Positions 1-9,557 of a stretch of DNA of 64,000 nucleotides are shown one piece after another. This DNA comes from Peptostreptococcus sp. D1. GTDB lineage: Bacteria > Bacillota > Clostridia > Peptostreptococcales > Peptostreptococcaceae. Where the stretch lies: NCBI RefSeq assembly GCF_900112955.1, contig NZ_FONP01000008.1, forward strand, positions 1 to 64,000, written 5' to 3'. Within the stretch, counting starts at the first letter, position 1; the number at the start of each line of letters is the position of its first letter. A model generated the notes under the pieces. The model saw only the letters and a program-made list of their open reading frames with translations. It ran no database searches and was not told the DNA's origin. The translations under genes and the position numbers were made by a program.

Positions 1-123
1 TCTCTTTCAAATCTCATTCAAACTACTCGAAAACATAATTTCGATCCTTCGTATTTTGACAATCCTTGAACTATATTTTCAAGTCTTATCTAAATTTCTA
101 AAAACTATTTTTAACGCTTTTAT

Positions 124-200
124 TGGCGACCTGGAAGGGGCTCGAACCCTCGACCTCCAGCGTGACAGGCTGGCATTCTAACCAACTGAACTACCAGGCC
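124..200 (-). tRNA. tRNA-Asp (GTC)
   Basis: Folds on the minus strand as a 77-nt cloverleaf. The acceptor stem is GGCCTGG/CCAGGTC, the anticodon loop CTGTCAC contains GTC, the T arm contains GGTTCGAGCC, and the 3' CCA is encoded. It is the last of three closely packed tRNA genes. Confidence 0.96.
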
Positions 201-207
201 GCATTCT

Positions 208-283
208 TGGTGGGAGTAACAGGGCTCGAACCTGTGACCCCCTGCTTGTAAGGCAGATGCTCTCCCAGCTGAGCTATACTCCC
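208..283 (-). tRNA. tRNA-Val (TAC)
   Basis: A 76-nt cloverleaf on the minus strand with acceptor stem GGGAGTA/TACTCCC, anticodon loop TTACAAG (anticodon TAC) and encoded CCA. It lies 7 nt from tRNA-Asp and 4 nt from tRNA-Gly, so the three are probably one transcript. Confidence 0.96.
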
Positions 284-287
284 ACTT

Positions 288-361
288 TGGAGCGGGTGAA
301 GGGGATCGAACCCTCACAGCTGGCTTGGAAGGCCAGAACTCTACCATTGAGCTACACCCGC
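288..361 (-). tRNA. tRNA-Gly (TCC)
   Basis: A 74-nt cloverleaf on the minus strand, acceptor GCGGGTG, anticodon loop CTTCCAA (anticodon TCC), CCA encoded. It is the promoter-proximal member of the Gly-Val-Asp tRNA cluster. Confidence 0.96.
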
Positions 362-470
362 AGAAGCTGTTAAAAAAATCATTGTCCCATTGAACAAGTA
401 TTATAATATCAAAATTATAAATAAAAGTCAATAGGATTTTGTTTATTTAATATATTTTTTTACTACAATA

Positions 471-878
471 TCATTCTCTATTTTTTAAAGCTTCTGCAAA
501 ACTCATCCTTGATATCTTTCTCATCTGCAATACCATAATTAATGTATATACTAAAACTTACACAATGCTTGTCACAATAATAGATTTTTTATCTACTATC
601 ATTTCAAAATATCCACTAAGCTTAGACATAGCTACTAAAGAAATATACTCTAGTGATTTAATTTCAAAAGGTATTCCCAAAGCAATTGTAAGTAATAAAA
701 CAAAAATACTTCCACCTAGATATATAGATTTAATTCCCTCCGTTCTATATCCAAACATCTTCAAATAAGCTATATTTAGACTACTACTTTCAAGTATAAG
801 CTTTGTTAACATAAACATTATAATAAAAAAATATATCCCTATCATTAAGCTTTTGCAATATCCAAAATTTTTTCTCCA
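471..878 (-). pseudogene. FtsX-type ABC permease, C-terminal remnant with nonsense codon
   Basis: The minus strand keeps one reading frame from about 878 down to a TGA at 471. It is interrupted by an in-frame TAA at 558-560 and by another TAA just upstream at 879-881. The frame contains AYLKMFGYR followed by hydrophobic segments, and after the internal stop it continues into MRKISRMSFAEALKNRE. That is the typical ending of FtsX/MacB-type ABC permeases (basic stretch, then a 'xEALKxxE' tail). No N-terminal half or start site is visible. I read it as the dead 3' end of a larger permease. An orphan ATPase of the kind that pairs with such permeases sits at about 10 kb on the same strand; that link is inference. 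Confidence 0.6.
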
Positions 879-995
879 TTAGCTCTTTAAATTACTTCTA
901 TTATGCTTTATAATCTTCTCTAGAGGACTTTTAATAATCTCATTTTCCTATATACATAAAAAATTAAAATGAAGTTTACAAAGGGGGGTATTTAT

Positions 996-2273
996 TTGAA
1001 AAAGGTATTTATTATGACGGCATCTACTGGTGGAGGACATAATAGGGCTGCCAAAGCTATAGCCGAAGAATTGGAAAAAAGAACCTTTAATGGTGAAAAT
1101 ATAAAATGCTACATCAAGGACAGCTTTAAACTAGTAAATCAAGCCATGGATAAAGTTATTTCCGAGGGTTACGAAATGTCTGCAAAATATACACCAAAGG
1201 CATATGGTACAGCATATAGCTTGTCGGACAAAAAATTTTTTTCATTCAATGAATATAAAAATAACCCAATATCACTTCTAATGGCTAGAAAGTTCAAAAA
1301 ACTTATAAAGGAAGAACAGCCAGACTTGATAATTGGTACACATGCCTTTCCTCTTATAGCACTTAGTAGACTTAAAAAAAGTGCCAGAGGTGAGAATTTA
1401 GAGCTAGAATTTGAAGAATTTATTGAAGAAAATGGAGACATAAAATACGAATTTCCACCACTTATTTCAGTTTTGACTGACTATACAGCCCATTCTACTT
1501 ATCTGCAGGAAGAAATAGATTACTATATATGTGGCGATGAATATGTAAAAGAGCTTCTGATTGAGGATGGAATTTCACCTAATAGAGTGAAGCCTTTTGG
1601 TATTCCAGTTGAAAAATCCTTCCTAGAATCTAGACCTAGAGACATTGTGTTAGAAGAGCTTGGATTGGATCCAAGAAAAAGGACTGTTTTATTGATGGGT
1701 GGTAGCTTTGGTGCAGGAAATATTAAGGGTACATTAGATGATATTGCAACCATAGATAGAGATTTTCAGGTCTTGGTAATTACAGGAAGAAATAAATCTC
1801 TTCAAAAGACTCTTGAATCAAGAATTTCTGAGTATGATACTGATACAAATATAAAAATAATCGGCTTTACAAATATCATGAATGATATTTTACCTGCCAT
1901 TGATTTATTGGTTACAAAACCTGGTGGGCTGACGACAACAGAGGCATTGCTAAAAGAAGTTCCTATGATCATACCGTACTTTATACCTGGACAGGAAGAA
2001 GAAAATCTTGACTTTTTAACTAACTGTGGAGTCGCAATCAGGACAACAAATAAGTTTTCAATCAAATCAGTAATAAAGGTGCTTATTGATAATCCTGAAA
2101 GAATTGAAAGAATGAAGGGCAATATCAAGCTTATCAAAAAGCTTAATTCAGCAGAAAATATAGCAAAACTTTCTATGGAAATATTTGAAAACTGTGAGGT
2201 CGACTACTCGAACACATTCTCTAGAAGGTCTGTGCTAGACATAATTGAAGACGTTCCTCTTCTTACAAAATAA
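996..2273 (+). CDS. Glycosyltransferase, MGDG-synthase/UgtP-like (GT28)
   Basis: About 425 aa, probably a diacylglycerol glucosyltransferase-like enzyme that adds sugar to membrane diacylglycerol at the cytoplasmic face. The N-terminus KVFIMTASTGGGHNRAAKA is the glycine-rich acceptor-domain motif of the MGDG-synthase/UgtP group. The C-terminal half carries LLMGGSFG and the nucleotide-sugar motif TKPGGLTTTEAL. Length is usual for the family. The start is taken as TTG at 996 because AAGGGGGG ends 7 nt upstream; an ATG at 969 in the same frame has no ribosome site. The gene stands alone and ends at a bidirectional terminator. The exact sugar and acceptor cannot be told from sequence. Confidence 0.85.
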   Translation: MKKVFIMTASTGGGHNRAAKAIAEELEKRTFNGENIKCYIKDSFKLVNQAMDKVISEGYEMSAKYTPKAYGTAYSLSDKKFFSFNEYKNNPISLLMARKFKKLIKEEQPDLIIGTHAFPLIALSRLKKSARGENLELEFEEFIEENGDIKYEFPPLISVLTDYTAHSTYLQEEIDYYICGDEYVKELLIEDGISPNRVKPFGIPVEKSFLESRPRDIVLEELGLDPRKRTVLLMGGSFGAGNIKGTLDDIATIDRDFQVLVITGRNKSLQKTLESRISEYDTDTNIKIIGFTNIMNDILPAIDLLVTKPGGLTTTEALLKEVPMIIPYFIPGQEEENLDFLTNCGVAIRTTNKFSIKSVIKVLIDNPERIERMKGNIKLIKKLNSAENIAKLSMEIFENCEVDYSNTFSRRSVLDIIEDVPLLTK

Positions 2274-2341
2274 TTTTTATGAAATTTATAATTTAATTGA
2301 TAATTTGATTTAAAATTTAGGATTATTACATTGATTACATT

Positions 2342-2395
2342 AAAAAAGCTCACATATTCTTTTAAAACAAAATTGAATAATGTGAGCTTTTTATT
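2342..2395. terminator. Bidirectional rho-independent terminator
   Basis: Inverted repeat aaagctcacat...atgtgagcttt with A-run on the left and T-run on the right. It lies between the plus-strand glycosyltransferase (ends 2273) and the minus-strand dnaX operon (ends 2395), so it can serve both. Confidence 0.85.
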
Positions 2396-2583
2396 TATTT
2401 TTTTTCTGGCTCATAGTAATCTTCTTCATAATCATACTGAAAATTTCTGGCATTATTTCTAAACTGACTACTATCATTAACTCTTTTATACCTCGATGTT
2501 TTGCTGGAGGCCTTAGGCTTTTTATTGTTATGTCTCTTCTTGATCAATAAGTCAAGAGCTTTATTTTCATCAAAATCACTCAT
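2395..2583 (-). CDS. Small hydrophilic protein of unknown function
   Basis: 62 aa, highly charged. The N-terminus MSDFDENKALDLL is followed by a Lys/Arg/Asn-rich middle and an acidic Tyr/Glu tail. There is no membrane segment or signal peptide, and I do not recognise a family. A clear GGAGG lies 8-9 nt before the ATG. It is the last gene of the SRP RNA-dnaX-ybaB-recR block, 36 nt after recR and directly before the terminator, which supports real expression. The low-complexity composition suggests a disordered nucleic-acid-associated protein, but this is a guess. Confidence 0.6.
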   Translation of the reverse strand: MSDFDENKALDLLIKKRHNNKKPKASSKTSRYKRVNDSSQFRNNARNFQYDYEEDYYEPEKK

Positions 2584-2619
2584 ACTAAAAATCCTCCGAC
2601 ATTTTAATTATCAAAATAT

Positions 2620-3219
2620 CTAAATTTCTCTTCTTCCCTCCATCGCTTTTGAAATAGTGACATCATCTGCATATTCCAAATCTCCACCAACCGGAAGTCC
2701 ATGAGCTATTCTAGTAACCTTTATCCCCATTGGCTTCACAAGCCTAGAAATGTACATAGCAGTAGCCTCGCCCTCTATCGTTGGATTTGTAGCCATAATA
2801 ATTTCCTTGACTTCGCCTGTTCCCAGTCTCGAAATCAATTCTTTTATCTTTAACATTTCTGGACCAACACCATCCATTGGAGATATTACGCCATTGAGCA
2901 CATGGTATTTCCCATTGTAATCCTTTGTTCTCTCCATAGCTGCAACATCTCTAGGATCTTCAACAACACATATCATCGATGAATCTCTATGTTGATTTGA
3001 GCATATTGAGCATATTTCTGAATCCGCAATATTACAGCATATTTTACAGTATTTAATTTCATTTTTTACATCGACGAGTGCTTTCGCCAATGCATTGATA
3101 TCATTAGAATCCATATTGATTATGTGAAAAGCCAGTCGCTGAGCAGTCTTTCTTCCTACTCCTGGTAGCTTTGACAACTCATTTATCAGCCTATCAATAG
3201 GCTCGCTATAATTTTCCAT
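2620..3219 (-). CDS. recR: Recombination mediator protein RecR
   Basis: 199 aa, the normal length. RecR helps load RecA at gaps with RecF and RecO. Visible domains: N-terminal helix-hairpin-helix ([18 protein letters not shown]), a four-cysteine zinc finger ([16 protein letters not shown]), and a Toprim domain with [14 protein letters not shown], then the [16 protein letters not shown] segment. It follows ybaB by 21 nt in the dnaX-ybaB-recR order widespread in Firmicutes. The RecF partner is encoded at 45 kb in this window. Confidence 0.97.
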   Translation of the reverse strand: MENYSEPIDRLINELSKLPGVGRKTAQRLAFHIINMDSNDINALAKALVDVKNEIKYCKICCNIADSEICSICSNQHRDSSMICVVEDPRDVAAMERTKDYNGKYHVLNGVISPMDGVGPEMLKIKELISRLGTGEVKEIIMATNPTIEGEATAMYISRLVKPMGIKVTRIAHGLPVGGDLEYADDVTISKAMEGRREI

Positions 3220-3240
3220 ATTTTCTACCTCTAGCTCCTA

Positions 3241-3585
3241 TTAGAACGGAAGGTTCATTCCTCCAGTAAATTTACTCATCTGAGATTTCTGCATCTCGTC
3301 AATATCTCTAAGAGCCTGATTAATCGCACTCATAATCAAATCCTGTAGCATCTCTACATCGTCTGGGTCAACTACCTCTTCCTTTATCTGAATATCAACA
3401 ACCTCTTTTTTTCCATTAACCTTGACAACTACTGCACCACCACCAACTGATGATTCAACTTCCTTCAATTCTAGCTCTTCCTGAGCTTTTTGCATATCAG
3501 CCTGCATCTTTTGTGCCTGCTTAAGCAAGTTATTCATATTCATTCCACCTGGCATTCCGCCACCAAAACCACCTTTTTTAGCCAT
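3241..3585 (-). CDS. YbaB/EbfC nucleoid-associated protein
   Basis: 114 aa, small DNA-binding dimer. A Gly/Met-rich N-terminus ([16 protein letters not shown]) precedes the long helix [20 protein letters not shown] and the core '[16 protein letters not shown]', all typical of YbaB/EbfC. It lies between dnaX and recR, with TGGAGGTATAAAT just before the ATG. Role: DNA binding connected with replication/repair genes, inferred from the family and the conserved neighbourhood. Confidence 0.93.
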   Translation of the reverse strand: MAKKGGFGGGMPGGMNMNNLLKQAQKMQADMQKAQEELELKEVESSVGGGAVVVKVNGKKEVVDIQIKEEVVDPDDVEMLQDLIMSAINQALRDIDEMQKSQMSKFTGGMNLPF

Positions 3586-3655
3586 ATTTATACCTCCATC
3601 ATGTTATTTGTATTTTTTTATATTTAATTTATATTAAAAATATTATTTATATTTT

Positions 3656-5395
3656 CTACTCCTCGTACTCTATTTCACCTGAAAAATCATCACCAATCAA
3701 CTCCAATAGCCTATTTTGTCCATTTGATTCATCGCTGATTCTATCATTTGAAATATTTCCATCCAGCATTTTGTCTGTTTCACTACTTAATATTATACCA
3801 ACATTTACATCGATACCAAAAACCTTTTTTATGGCGATTTTTAGATAACCTATGTTTTCCGCAGATCTCAATCTCGCTATGACAAATGAAAAATTTTCGC
3901 TACCGACGATATATAATATATCATTGTTTATTATGAGATCAACTTTTTCTAATAAAAATGCCCTCAGCACCTTCTTATTATCCTTATTTAATTGATTCAT
4001 CAGTCCCATCCAGCCTTCTTTGATGTTGTTCAGGATCTCCTCTGTCAACACACTAGTACTTTCACTGGAAGATGCTCCGGCATCTGAACTATCGGATGCT
4101 GTTGTAGAATCTGAGTCAGTGCCAGATTTTTGTTCGACTTTCTGATGTTTATTTACGCCATGTGCAAAATTTTTCTGTTTATCTCCAGCCATTTTATTAT
4201 TTTGCGTATCTAAATCAGCGATAACATTATTAATTATACTTATTTTGCCATCTTCTATCAATTTTTCCAATTTTTCAATCCTGCTGTAAAGAGCTTCCAT
4301 TGACGAGTCGGTTTGAGGCGCTGCTATTTTCATCATATACACTTCCATACTCATCCTGCTGTTCGTAGTAAATCTCAAATTATCCAATAGCTCGGAAAGC
4401 AGAGTCAATACTCTAACCAGCTCTTCTTTTCTTACAGCCTTTGACAATTCAATTATTATATTTTTGTATTCTACAGTGAATTCTATGAAATCCTCTGCAT
4501 CTCCCAAAATCTTTGCGACCATGATATTTCTAAACAGCTGTATTAAATCAAGCGTCAAAATTTTCAAGTCTTTACCATTTGTATAGTATTCTTCTACTAG
4601 CTTTATACATCCACCGACATTGTATTCTATAATATTCCTCGCAAATTCGATCAACTGGATTGGATCTGTAATACCCAAAATATCTTCAACGTCACTTGCA
4701 TTGATTACACCATCTGTAAATGAAACACACTTATCCAAAATACTCAATGAATCTCTGACAGATCCTTGCCCATTTCTGGCGACGATTCTAAGGGATTCCT
4801 CTTCTATTTCAATATTTTCACTTTTGCAGATATTTCTCATCCTGTCCATCAAATCATTGATAGACACTCTCTTAAAATCAAATCTTTGGCACCTTGAAAG
4901 AATCGTTGCCGGTATCTTATTCGGCTCAGTAGTGGCCAAAATAAATATCACATAGGATGGAGGCTCTTCAAGAGTTTTCAACAAAGCATTAAAGGCTCCC
5001 TGAGACAACATATGAACTTCATCTATTATATACACCTTGTACTTTGATTTGCTCGGCGTATACTTTACGGTCTCTCTAAGCTCTCTGATATCATCGACAC
5101 TATTGTTTGAAGCAGCGTCTATCTCTACAACGTCAATATTGGAATTATCTAGAATTGATACGCATGATTCGCATTGATTGCATGGATTATTATTTTCCAA
5201 ATTGTCACAGTTGACAGCTCTAGACAATATTTTTGCCGCAGTAGTCTTACCCGTACCTCTAGTGCCACAGAATAAATACGCATGATTCAGATTTCCCTCT
5301 TTTATCTGGTTTTTTAACGTCTTTATTATATGCTCTTGACCGATCATATCTTCAAATACTATCGGTCTATACACCCTGTACAACGCTTTGTGCAT
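3656..5395 (-). CDS. dnaX: DNA polymerase III subunits gamma/tau
   Basis: 579 aa clamp-loader ATPase. Seen: MHKALYRVYRP start, VYRPIVFEDMIGQ, Walker A GTRGTGKTTAAK, a four-Cys zinc module (CDNLENNNPCNQCESC), Walker B IIDEVHMLS, sensor LATTEPNKIPATILSRCQRFDF, then a Ser/Thr-rich linker and a C-terminal tau-like domain. The open frame extends to 5425, but those extra codons lie in the terminator of the upstream SRP RNA. GGAGGTAATGAG precedes the ATG at 5395, so that start is chosen. It heads dnaX-ybaB-recR. I see no clear internal slippage site, so a separate gamma form is not supported. Confidence 0.97.
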   Translation of the reverse strand: MHKALYRVYRPIVFEDMIGQEHIIKTLKNQIKEGNLNHAYLFCGTRGTGKTTAAKILSRAVNCDNLENNNPCNQCESCVSILDNSNIDVVEIDAASNNSVDDIRELRETVKYTPSKSKYKVYIIDEVHMLSQGAFNALLKTLEEPPSYVIFILATTEPNKIPATILSRCQRFDFKRVSINDLMDRMRNICKSENIEIEEESLRIVARNGQGSVRDSLSILDKCVSFTDGVINASDVEDILGITDPIQLIEFARNIIEYNVGGCIKLVEEYYTNGKDLKILTLDLIQLFRNIMVAKILGDAEDFIEFTVEYKNIIIELSKAVRKEELVRVLTLLSELLDNLRFTTNSRMSMEVYMMKIAAPQTDSSMEALYSRIEKLEKLIEDGKISIINNVIADLDTQNNKMAGDKQKNFAHGVNKHQKVEQKSGTDSDSTTASDSSDAGASSSESTSVLTEEILNNIKEGWMGLMNQLNKDNKKVLRAFLLEKVDLIINNDILYIVGSENFSFVIARLRSAENIGYLKIAIKKVFGIDVNVGIILSSETDKMLDGNISNDRISDESNGQNRLLELIGDDFSGEIEYEE

Positions 5396-5407
5396 CTCAT
5401 TACCTCC

Positions 5408-5437
5408 AAAAAAATAAAATCCCATTAACCATGGGAT
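5408..5437 (-). terminator. Terminator of SRP RNA, inside the dnaX leader
   Basis: On the minus strand ATCCCATggttaATGGGAT forms a 7-bp stem followed by TTTTATTTTTTT. It ends just before the GGAGG of dnaX and begins about 20 nt after the SRP RNA body, so part of the RNA polymerase flow would continue into dnaX. Confidence 0.75.
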
Positions 5438-5454
5438 TGCTAATTATATGTTTA

Positions 5455-5719
5455 AACTGCACACCATCCTCCGACAAATGCCTCCAACCGTTGCCCATGT
5501 AGTTTGCTCCTTATAGGCATCCCCAAGTCACATGAAAGGTATCACTTACCGCTGCTTTCTTCCGAACCTGACGGGATTCATGAGCTTCCATTGCTTGGGA
5601 CCCATCTATCAACACTACTTGCATAGGACTGCATCACAGACAAATTGCCTCGGGATGGAATTCAACCCCGCTAAAGCGGATTGCGGGTTACAGGGCACCG
5701 CTATCTCCCCATCTAGTAC
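5455..5719 (-). ncRNA. ffs: Signal recognition particle RNA, large bacterial type
   Basis: The minus strand contains the SRP S-domain signature GTCAGGTTCGGAAGAAAGCA, which binds Ffh. The 5' part (GGGGAGATAGCGGTGCCCTG, CAATCCGCTTTAGCGGGG) matches the Alu-domain region known from the Bacillus scRNA. The length is therefore about 265 nt, as in the Bacillus/Clostridium large form, not the 114-nt 4.5S form. A TATAAT -10 at 5726-5731 places the 5' end near 5719; the 3' end is estimated. SRP RNA upstream of dnaX is a conserved Firmicute arrangement. Confidence 0.93.
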
Positions 5720-5935
5720 AGCAAAATTATAACCTAATGTAGTTTTAACATATTTTATTTCAATCTTTAGTTAATCAAAGTTGAAATCATGTTTTCCTAA
5801 TAGAATTATACGAAACAAAAGTTCACTAAACCTTAATTATTCACAAATATGGAACAAAATTCTCGTATAATCGCTTTTAATCATAACACATTAATAAGTA
5901 TTATTCAATAAAATTGAAAAAATATCTTCAAAATA

Positions 5936-7270
5936 TTATTTATTTGAGCCCATGTATTTCGTATAAGGAAAATATATAGACAATATTGCAAAAATGGCTA
6001 GTACATATTGATACCAACATAAACTGATAACCTCAAACGGACTGTTTAACCCCTTTATACTAGCACACGCAAATAACACCTGCGCACCATAAGGAATAAT
6101 TCCCTGAAAAACACATGAGAAAATATCCAGTAAGGATGCCGTTCTTTTTGGTTCGACACCATATTCTTCGCTTATTTCCTTTGCGATTGGACCGTTTATC
6201 AAAATAGCCACAGTATTGTTAGCAGTCGCCATATCTGTAAGTGATATCATTGCAGCAATACCCAATTGAGCTGATTTTTTTCCTCTTATTACCTTTCTTA
6301 TCTTCTGTAATATCCAGTTTATTCCGCCCTCTTTCTCAACCATGGCAGCCAATCCTCCCATGAACATTGAAAGCAAGAATATATCGAGCATCCCCTTAAA
6401 GCCTTCAAATATTTGTTGAGTATATACCAGTGCGGTAAAAGACCCATCTGCAATCCCGATAATACCAGAAAATACTATTCCACCAGTTAAAACAACGAAT
6501 ACATTCACTCCACACAGCGCTGATACTAATACAAAAATATATGGTAAAACCTTTATAAAGCTATATGAATAAGTTGTAGCCTTTGGAACAACCTCTGGTC
6601 TTCCAAAAATTAATAATAAAACTACAGTGACTATTGCCGCTGGTAGTGCTATTGCAAAATTTGCCCTAAATTTATCCTTCATTTCTACATTTTGAGTTCT
6701 AGTTGCAGCAATTGTCGTATCTGAGATAATAGACAAGTTATCACCGAACATTCCACCACCTATTGTCGCTCCGATTACCATCATCTGATTTAATCCAGCG
6801 GCCTCAGCAAAACCTATGGCTATCGGTGCAACGGCTACAACTGTTCCGACAGATGTACCTGTTGCAACTGCAATAAAAGATGAAATAATAAAAATTCCAG
6901 CAGTAATAAATTGAGGTGGTATTACAGACATTCCTAGATTAACTACGGAATCAACGCCACCCATCTGCTTTGAAACTGTTGTAAACGCTCCAGCCAATAG
7001 GAAAATTATACACATTATCACTATATTTTCATTTCCACATCCTCTAATAAAGGTATCAAACTTTTCATCAATTCCGCCTTTGAATAATATAAATGCAACG
7101 ATTATACCACAAATAACTGCAACTGGAGATGGTAATTGATAAAAAGCCAATTCAACCCCTTGAGAACTCAGTACGATTCCAGTCACCAAATACACTGCGA
7201 TAAACACGCCAAATGGAATCAGCGCCTTTGCACTAGCTTTCACATTCTCTTTGATTTCACTATTTTCCAT
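5936..7270 (-). CDS. nhaC: Na+/H+ antiporter, NhaC family
   Basis: 444 aa, an inner-membrane protein with about 11-12 hydrophobic segments. Signature stretches are ATGTSVGTVVAVAPIAIG, GATIGGGMFGDNLSIISDTT and the second-half ISLTDMATANNTVAILI, all typical of NhaC-type sodium/proton antiporters in the ion transporter superfamily. Good ribosome site AAGGGGGGAA 6 nt before the ATG. It is a single gene between the SRP RNA and tRNA-Ser. Likely role is sodium extrusion or pH control; a related amino-acid exchanger of the same family cannot be excluded. Confidence 0.88.
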   Translation of the reverse strand: MENSEIKENVKASAKALIPFGVFIAVYLVTGIVLSSQGVELAFYQLPSPVAVICGIIVAFILFKGGIDEKFDTFIRGCGNENIVIMCIIFLLAGAFTTVSKQMGGVDSVVNLGMSVIPPQFITAGIFIISSFIAVATGTSVGTVVAVAPIAIGFAEAAGLNQMMVIGATIGGGMFGDNLSIISDTTIAATRTQNVEMKDKFRANFAIALPAAIVTVVLLLIFGRPEVVPKATTYSYSFIKVLPYIFVLVSALCGVNVFVVLTGGIVFSGIIGIADGSFTALVYTQQIFEGFKGMLDIFLLSMFMGGLAAMVEKEGGINWILQKIRKVIRGKKSAQLGIAAMISLTDMATANNTVAILINGPIAKEISEEYGVEPKRTASLLDIFSCVFQGIIPYGAQVLFACASIKGLNSPFEVISLCWYQYVLAIFAILSIYFPYTKYMGSNK

Positions 7271-7334
7271 AAAAATTCCCCCCTTTTCTTCTGAATAAAA
7301 AATTTTTCAAACACAAAAAACATCAATCAAGGTA

Positions 7335-7360
7335 TAAAAAAATCTGGTATGCATACCAGA
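7335..7360 (-). terminator. Terminator of tRNA-Ser
   Basis: Perfect 18-nt palindrome TCTGGTATGCATACCAGA at 7343-7360 followed on the minus strand by a T-run. It sits 7 nt beyond the 3' end of tRNA-Ser. Confidence 0.85.
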
Positions 7361-7366
7361 AAGAAG

Positions 7367-7454
7367 CGGAGAAGAAGGGATTCGAACCCTCGATGCAGTT
7401 TCCCACATACTCGCTTTCCAGGCGAGCCCCTTAAACCAACTCGGACACCTCTCC
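7367..7454 (-). tRNA. tRNA-Ser (GGA)
   Basis: 88-nt long-variable-arm tRNA on the minus strand. Acceptor stem GGAGAGG/CTTCTCC with discriminator G, anticodon loop CTGGAAA (anticodon GGA), variable arm and a GGTTCGAATC T arm. The 3' CCA is not encoded, unlike the three tRNAs at the window start. Confidence 0.95.
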
Positions 7455-7575
7455 AATTCCATATGATACCATATTAAAGAAGTATAGTAAAGCTATTATT
7501 ACTAAAAATTAAAATATTTTTTGTATATTCAAGATCGTTCGACACAATAATCAACATTACTTAATAAAATTAGCG

Positions 7576-8055
7576 TTATTTCTTTTCACTCCTTCTTTTC
7601 TTAAAAAATTCATTCAATATATTAGAGCACTCCTCTCCCATTATTCCAAATTCAAAAATAACCTTATTGTCATCGTAAATTTCCCTTTTAAATTCATTGT
7701 GCTTGTCCACCACATGGTTTTTTAAATGTCTGGCACCGATGTATATTTTTTTTATTCTTGAATTTACAATAGCCCCTGCACACATTACACATGGCTCCAT
7801 CGTCACATACATCTCGCAATCAAATAATCTCCATCTACCCAATTTATCACACGCATCTTCAATCGCAACCATTTCGGCGTGATTAAGAGGATTGTTTGAA
7901 GTCTCGACTTTATTATACCCTCTACCCACGATTTTTCCATTACATACAACAATAGCACCTATTGGAGTTTCCCCCCTATCATATGCCTTTTGTGCTTCAA
8001 GTAAAGCCTCACTCATAAAATATTTTATTTTTTCATCAAATTCTTTAAAGCACAT
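7576..8055 (-). CDS. tadA: tRNA adenosine(34) deaminase TadA
   Basis: 159 aa. Converts A34 to inosine in tRNA-Arg(ACG). The zinc deaminase motifs are complete: HAEMVAIEDAC (zinc His and catalytic Glu) and PCVMCAGAIVNSRI (two zinc cysteines), followed by IYIGARHLKNHVVDKHNEF. Length is usual. It lies between tRNA-Ser and serS, as near the origin of other Firmicutes. A second Met at residue 14 is a possible alternative start. Confidence 0.95.
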   Translation of the reverse strand: MCFKEFDEKIKYFMSEALLEAQKAYDRGETPIGAIVVCNGKIVGRGYNKVETSNNPLNHAEMVAIEDACDKLGRWRLFDCEMYVTMEPCVMCAGAIVNSRIKKIYIGARHLKNHVVDKHNEFKREIYDDNKVIFEFGIMGEECSNILNEFFKKRRSEKK

Positions 8056-8165
8056 TTTTTATCCTCTTTCATAAATATAAAAATCTATCAATATTTTGTA
8101 GCTATCACTAATAGTATATCATATGATTAACAACCATAGTGGCAGTGATAAAAATAAATACAAAA

Positions 8166-8224
8166 ATAAAAAATCAGGTATACAAATAAGTCTATTAATA
8201 CACTTATAGAATATACCTGATTAT
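8166..8224 (-). terminator. Terminator of serS
   Basis: Long inverted repeat AATCAGGTATA (8172-8182) and TATACCTGATT (8212-8222), with an inner TAAGT/ACTTA pairing, followed on the minus strand by TTTTATTTTTG. It starts 13 nt after the serS stop. Confidence 0.88.
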
Positions 8225-8236
8225 ACTACTCATTTA

Positions 8237-9517
8237 TTACTTTATAACATCACAGCCCATATATGATCTTAAAGCCTCTGGAACAACAACGCTTCCGTCA
8301 GCCTGCTGATAATTTTCAAGAATGGCTGCAAAGGTTCTACCTACAGCAAGTCCAGAGCCATTTAATGTGTGGACAAATTCTGTCTTTGAATTTTTATCTC
8401 TCTTAAATCTAATATTTGCTCTTCTAGCTTGGAAGTCTTCAAAATTAGAGCAAGAAGAAATTTCAACATATCTATTATAGCTTGGCATCCAAACTTCTAG
8501 GTCATACTTTTTAGCAGCAGTGAATCCCAAGTCACCAGTACAAATCTTAACAACTCTATATGGAAGACCTAGAACCTGTAATATTTTCTCTGCATCATTT
8601 GTCAGAGTTTCCAATTCTGCATAAGAATCCTCAGGCTTTGTAAATTTAACTAATTCCACCTTGTTAAACTGGTGCTGTCTGACCAAGCCTCTAGTATCTC
8701 TACCAGCTGAACCAGCTTCTGATCTAAAGCAAGGAGTATATGCGCAATGCTTGATAGTAAGATCATCAGCTCCCAATATTTCGCCTGCATAAATGTTTGT
8801 TACAGGAACCTCAGCAGTAGGAACCAAATAGTAGTCCTTAGCTTCCAATTTAAACATATCCTCTGCAAATTTTGGAAGCTGCCCAGTTCCAGTAAAGCTA
8901 TTAGCATTTGCCATAAACGGTGGCATAACCTCTACGTAGCCATGTTTTTCAGTATGATAGTCCAAGAAAAAAGATATCAATGATCTTTCCAGCTTAGACC
9001 CCTTATCCTTATATAATGTGAATCTTGATCCAGTTATCTTTCCAGCTCTCTCAAAATCCAATATTCCTAAATCAGTTCCAATATCCCAGTGAGCCTTGTA
9101 TTCAAAATCGAATTTTGGTGGTTCTCCCCATTTTCTTATTTCAACATTGTCTTCATCAGTTTCCCCTTGTGGAACATCTGGATTTGGGACATTAGGTATT
9201 CTAAGAAGTCTATACTGTAGTTTGTCTTCAACTTCCTTTAACTGAGCATCGAATTCCTTTATTCTATCAGATAATTCTTTTAGCTCCGCCTTTATTTTGT
9301 CAATATTTTCACCCTTTTTCATCATTTCAGGTATTTTCTTAGAATCTACATTTGACTGATTCTTCAATACTTCAACTTCTTTAAGTATATCTCTTCTTTT
9401 GTCATCAAGCTCTATTACTTCATCTAGATCCTTTGGATCAAATTCTCCTTCTCCTCTTCTTCCCATTAAGATTTTAATTTCATCCAAGTTTTCTCTAATT
9501 CTTTTTACATCAAGCAT
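8237..9517 (-). CDS. serS: Seryl-tRNA synthetase
   Basis: 426 aa class II aminoacyl-tRNA synthetase. Residues 1-110 form the tRNA-binding coiled-coil arm. Motif 2 is [21 protein letters not shown] and motif 3 is [20 protein letters not shown]. The open frame reaches 9577, but those codons belong to the T-box leader. GAGGTGTTTGAA precedes ATGCTTGATG at 9517, so that start is used. Expression is controlled by the upstream serine T-box and ends at the terminator near 8.2 kb. Confidence 0.97.
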   Translation of the reverse strand: MLDVKRIRENLDEIKILMGRRGEGEFDPKDLDEVIELDDKRRDILKEVEVLKNQSNVDSKKIPEMMKKGENIDKIKAELKELSDRIKEFDAQLKEVEDKLQYRLLRIPNVPNPDVPQGETDEDNVEIRKWGEPPKFDFEYKAHWDIGTDLGILDFERAGKITGSRFTLYKDKGSKLERSLISFFLDYHTEKHGYVEVMPPFMANANSFTGTGQLPKFAEDMFKLEAKDYYLVPTAEVPVTNIYAGEILGADDLTIKHCAYTPCFRSEAGSAGRDTRGLVRQHQFNKVELVKFTKPEDSYAELETLTNDAEKILQVLGLPYRVVKICTGDLGFTAAKKYDLEVWMPSYNRYVEISSCSNFEDFQARRANIRFKRDKNSKTEFVHTLNGSGLAVGRTFAAILENYQQADGSVVVPEALRSYMGCDVIK

Positions 9518-9557
9518 TTCAAACACCTCTCTAATATTACAATTCCTAAAAATAAAT

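Noticed and set aside
120-431. 103-codon plus-strand open frame
   Set aside because: It lies across three tRNA genes on the opposite strand and its peptide reflects tRNA sequence.
5532-5732. 66-codon plus-strand open frame
   Set aside because: It is the complement of the SRP RNA gene; no ribosome site.
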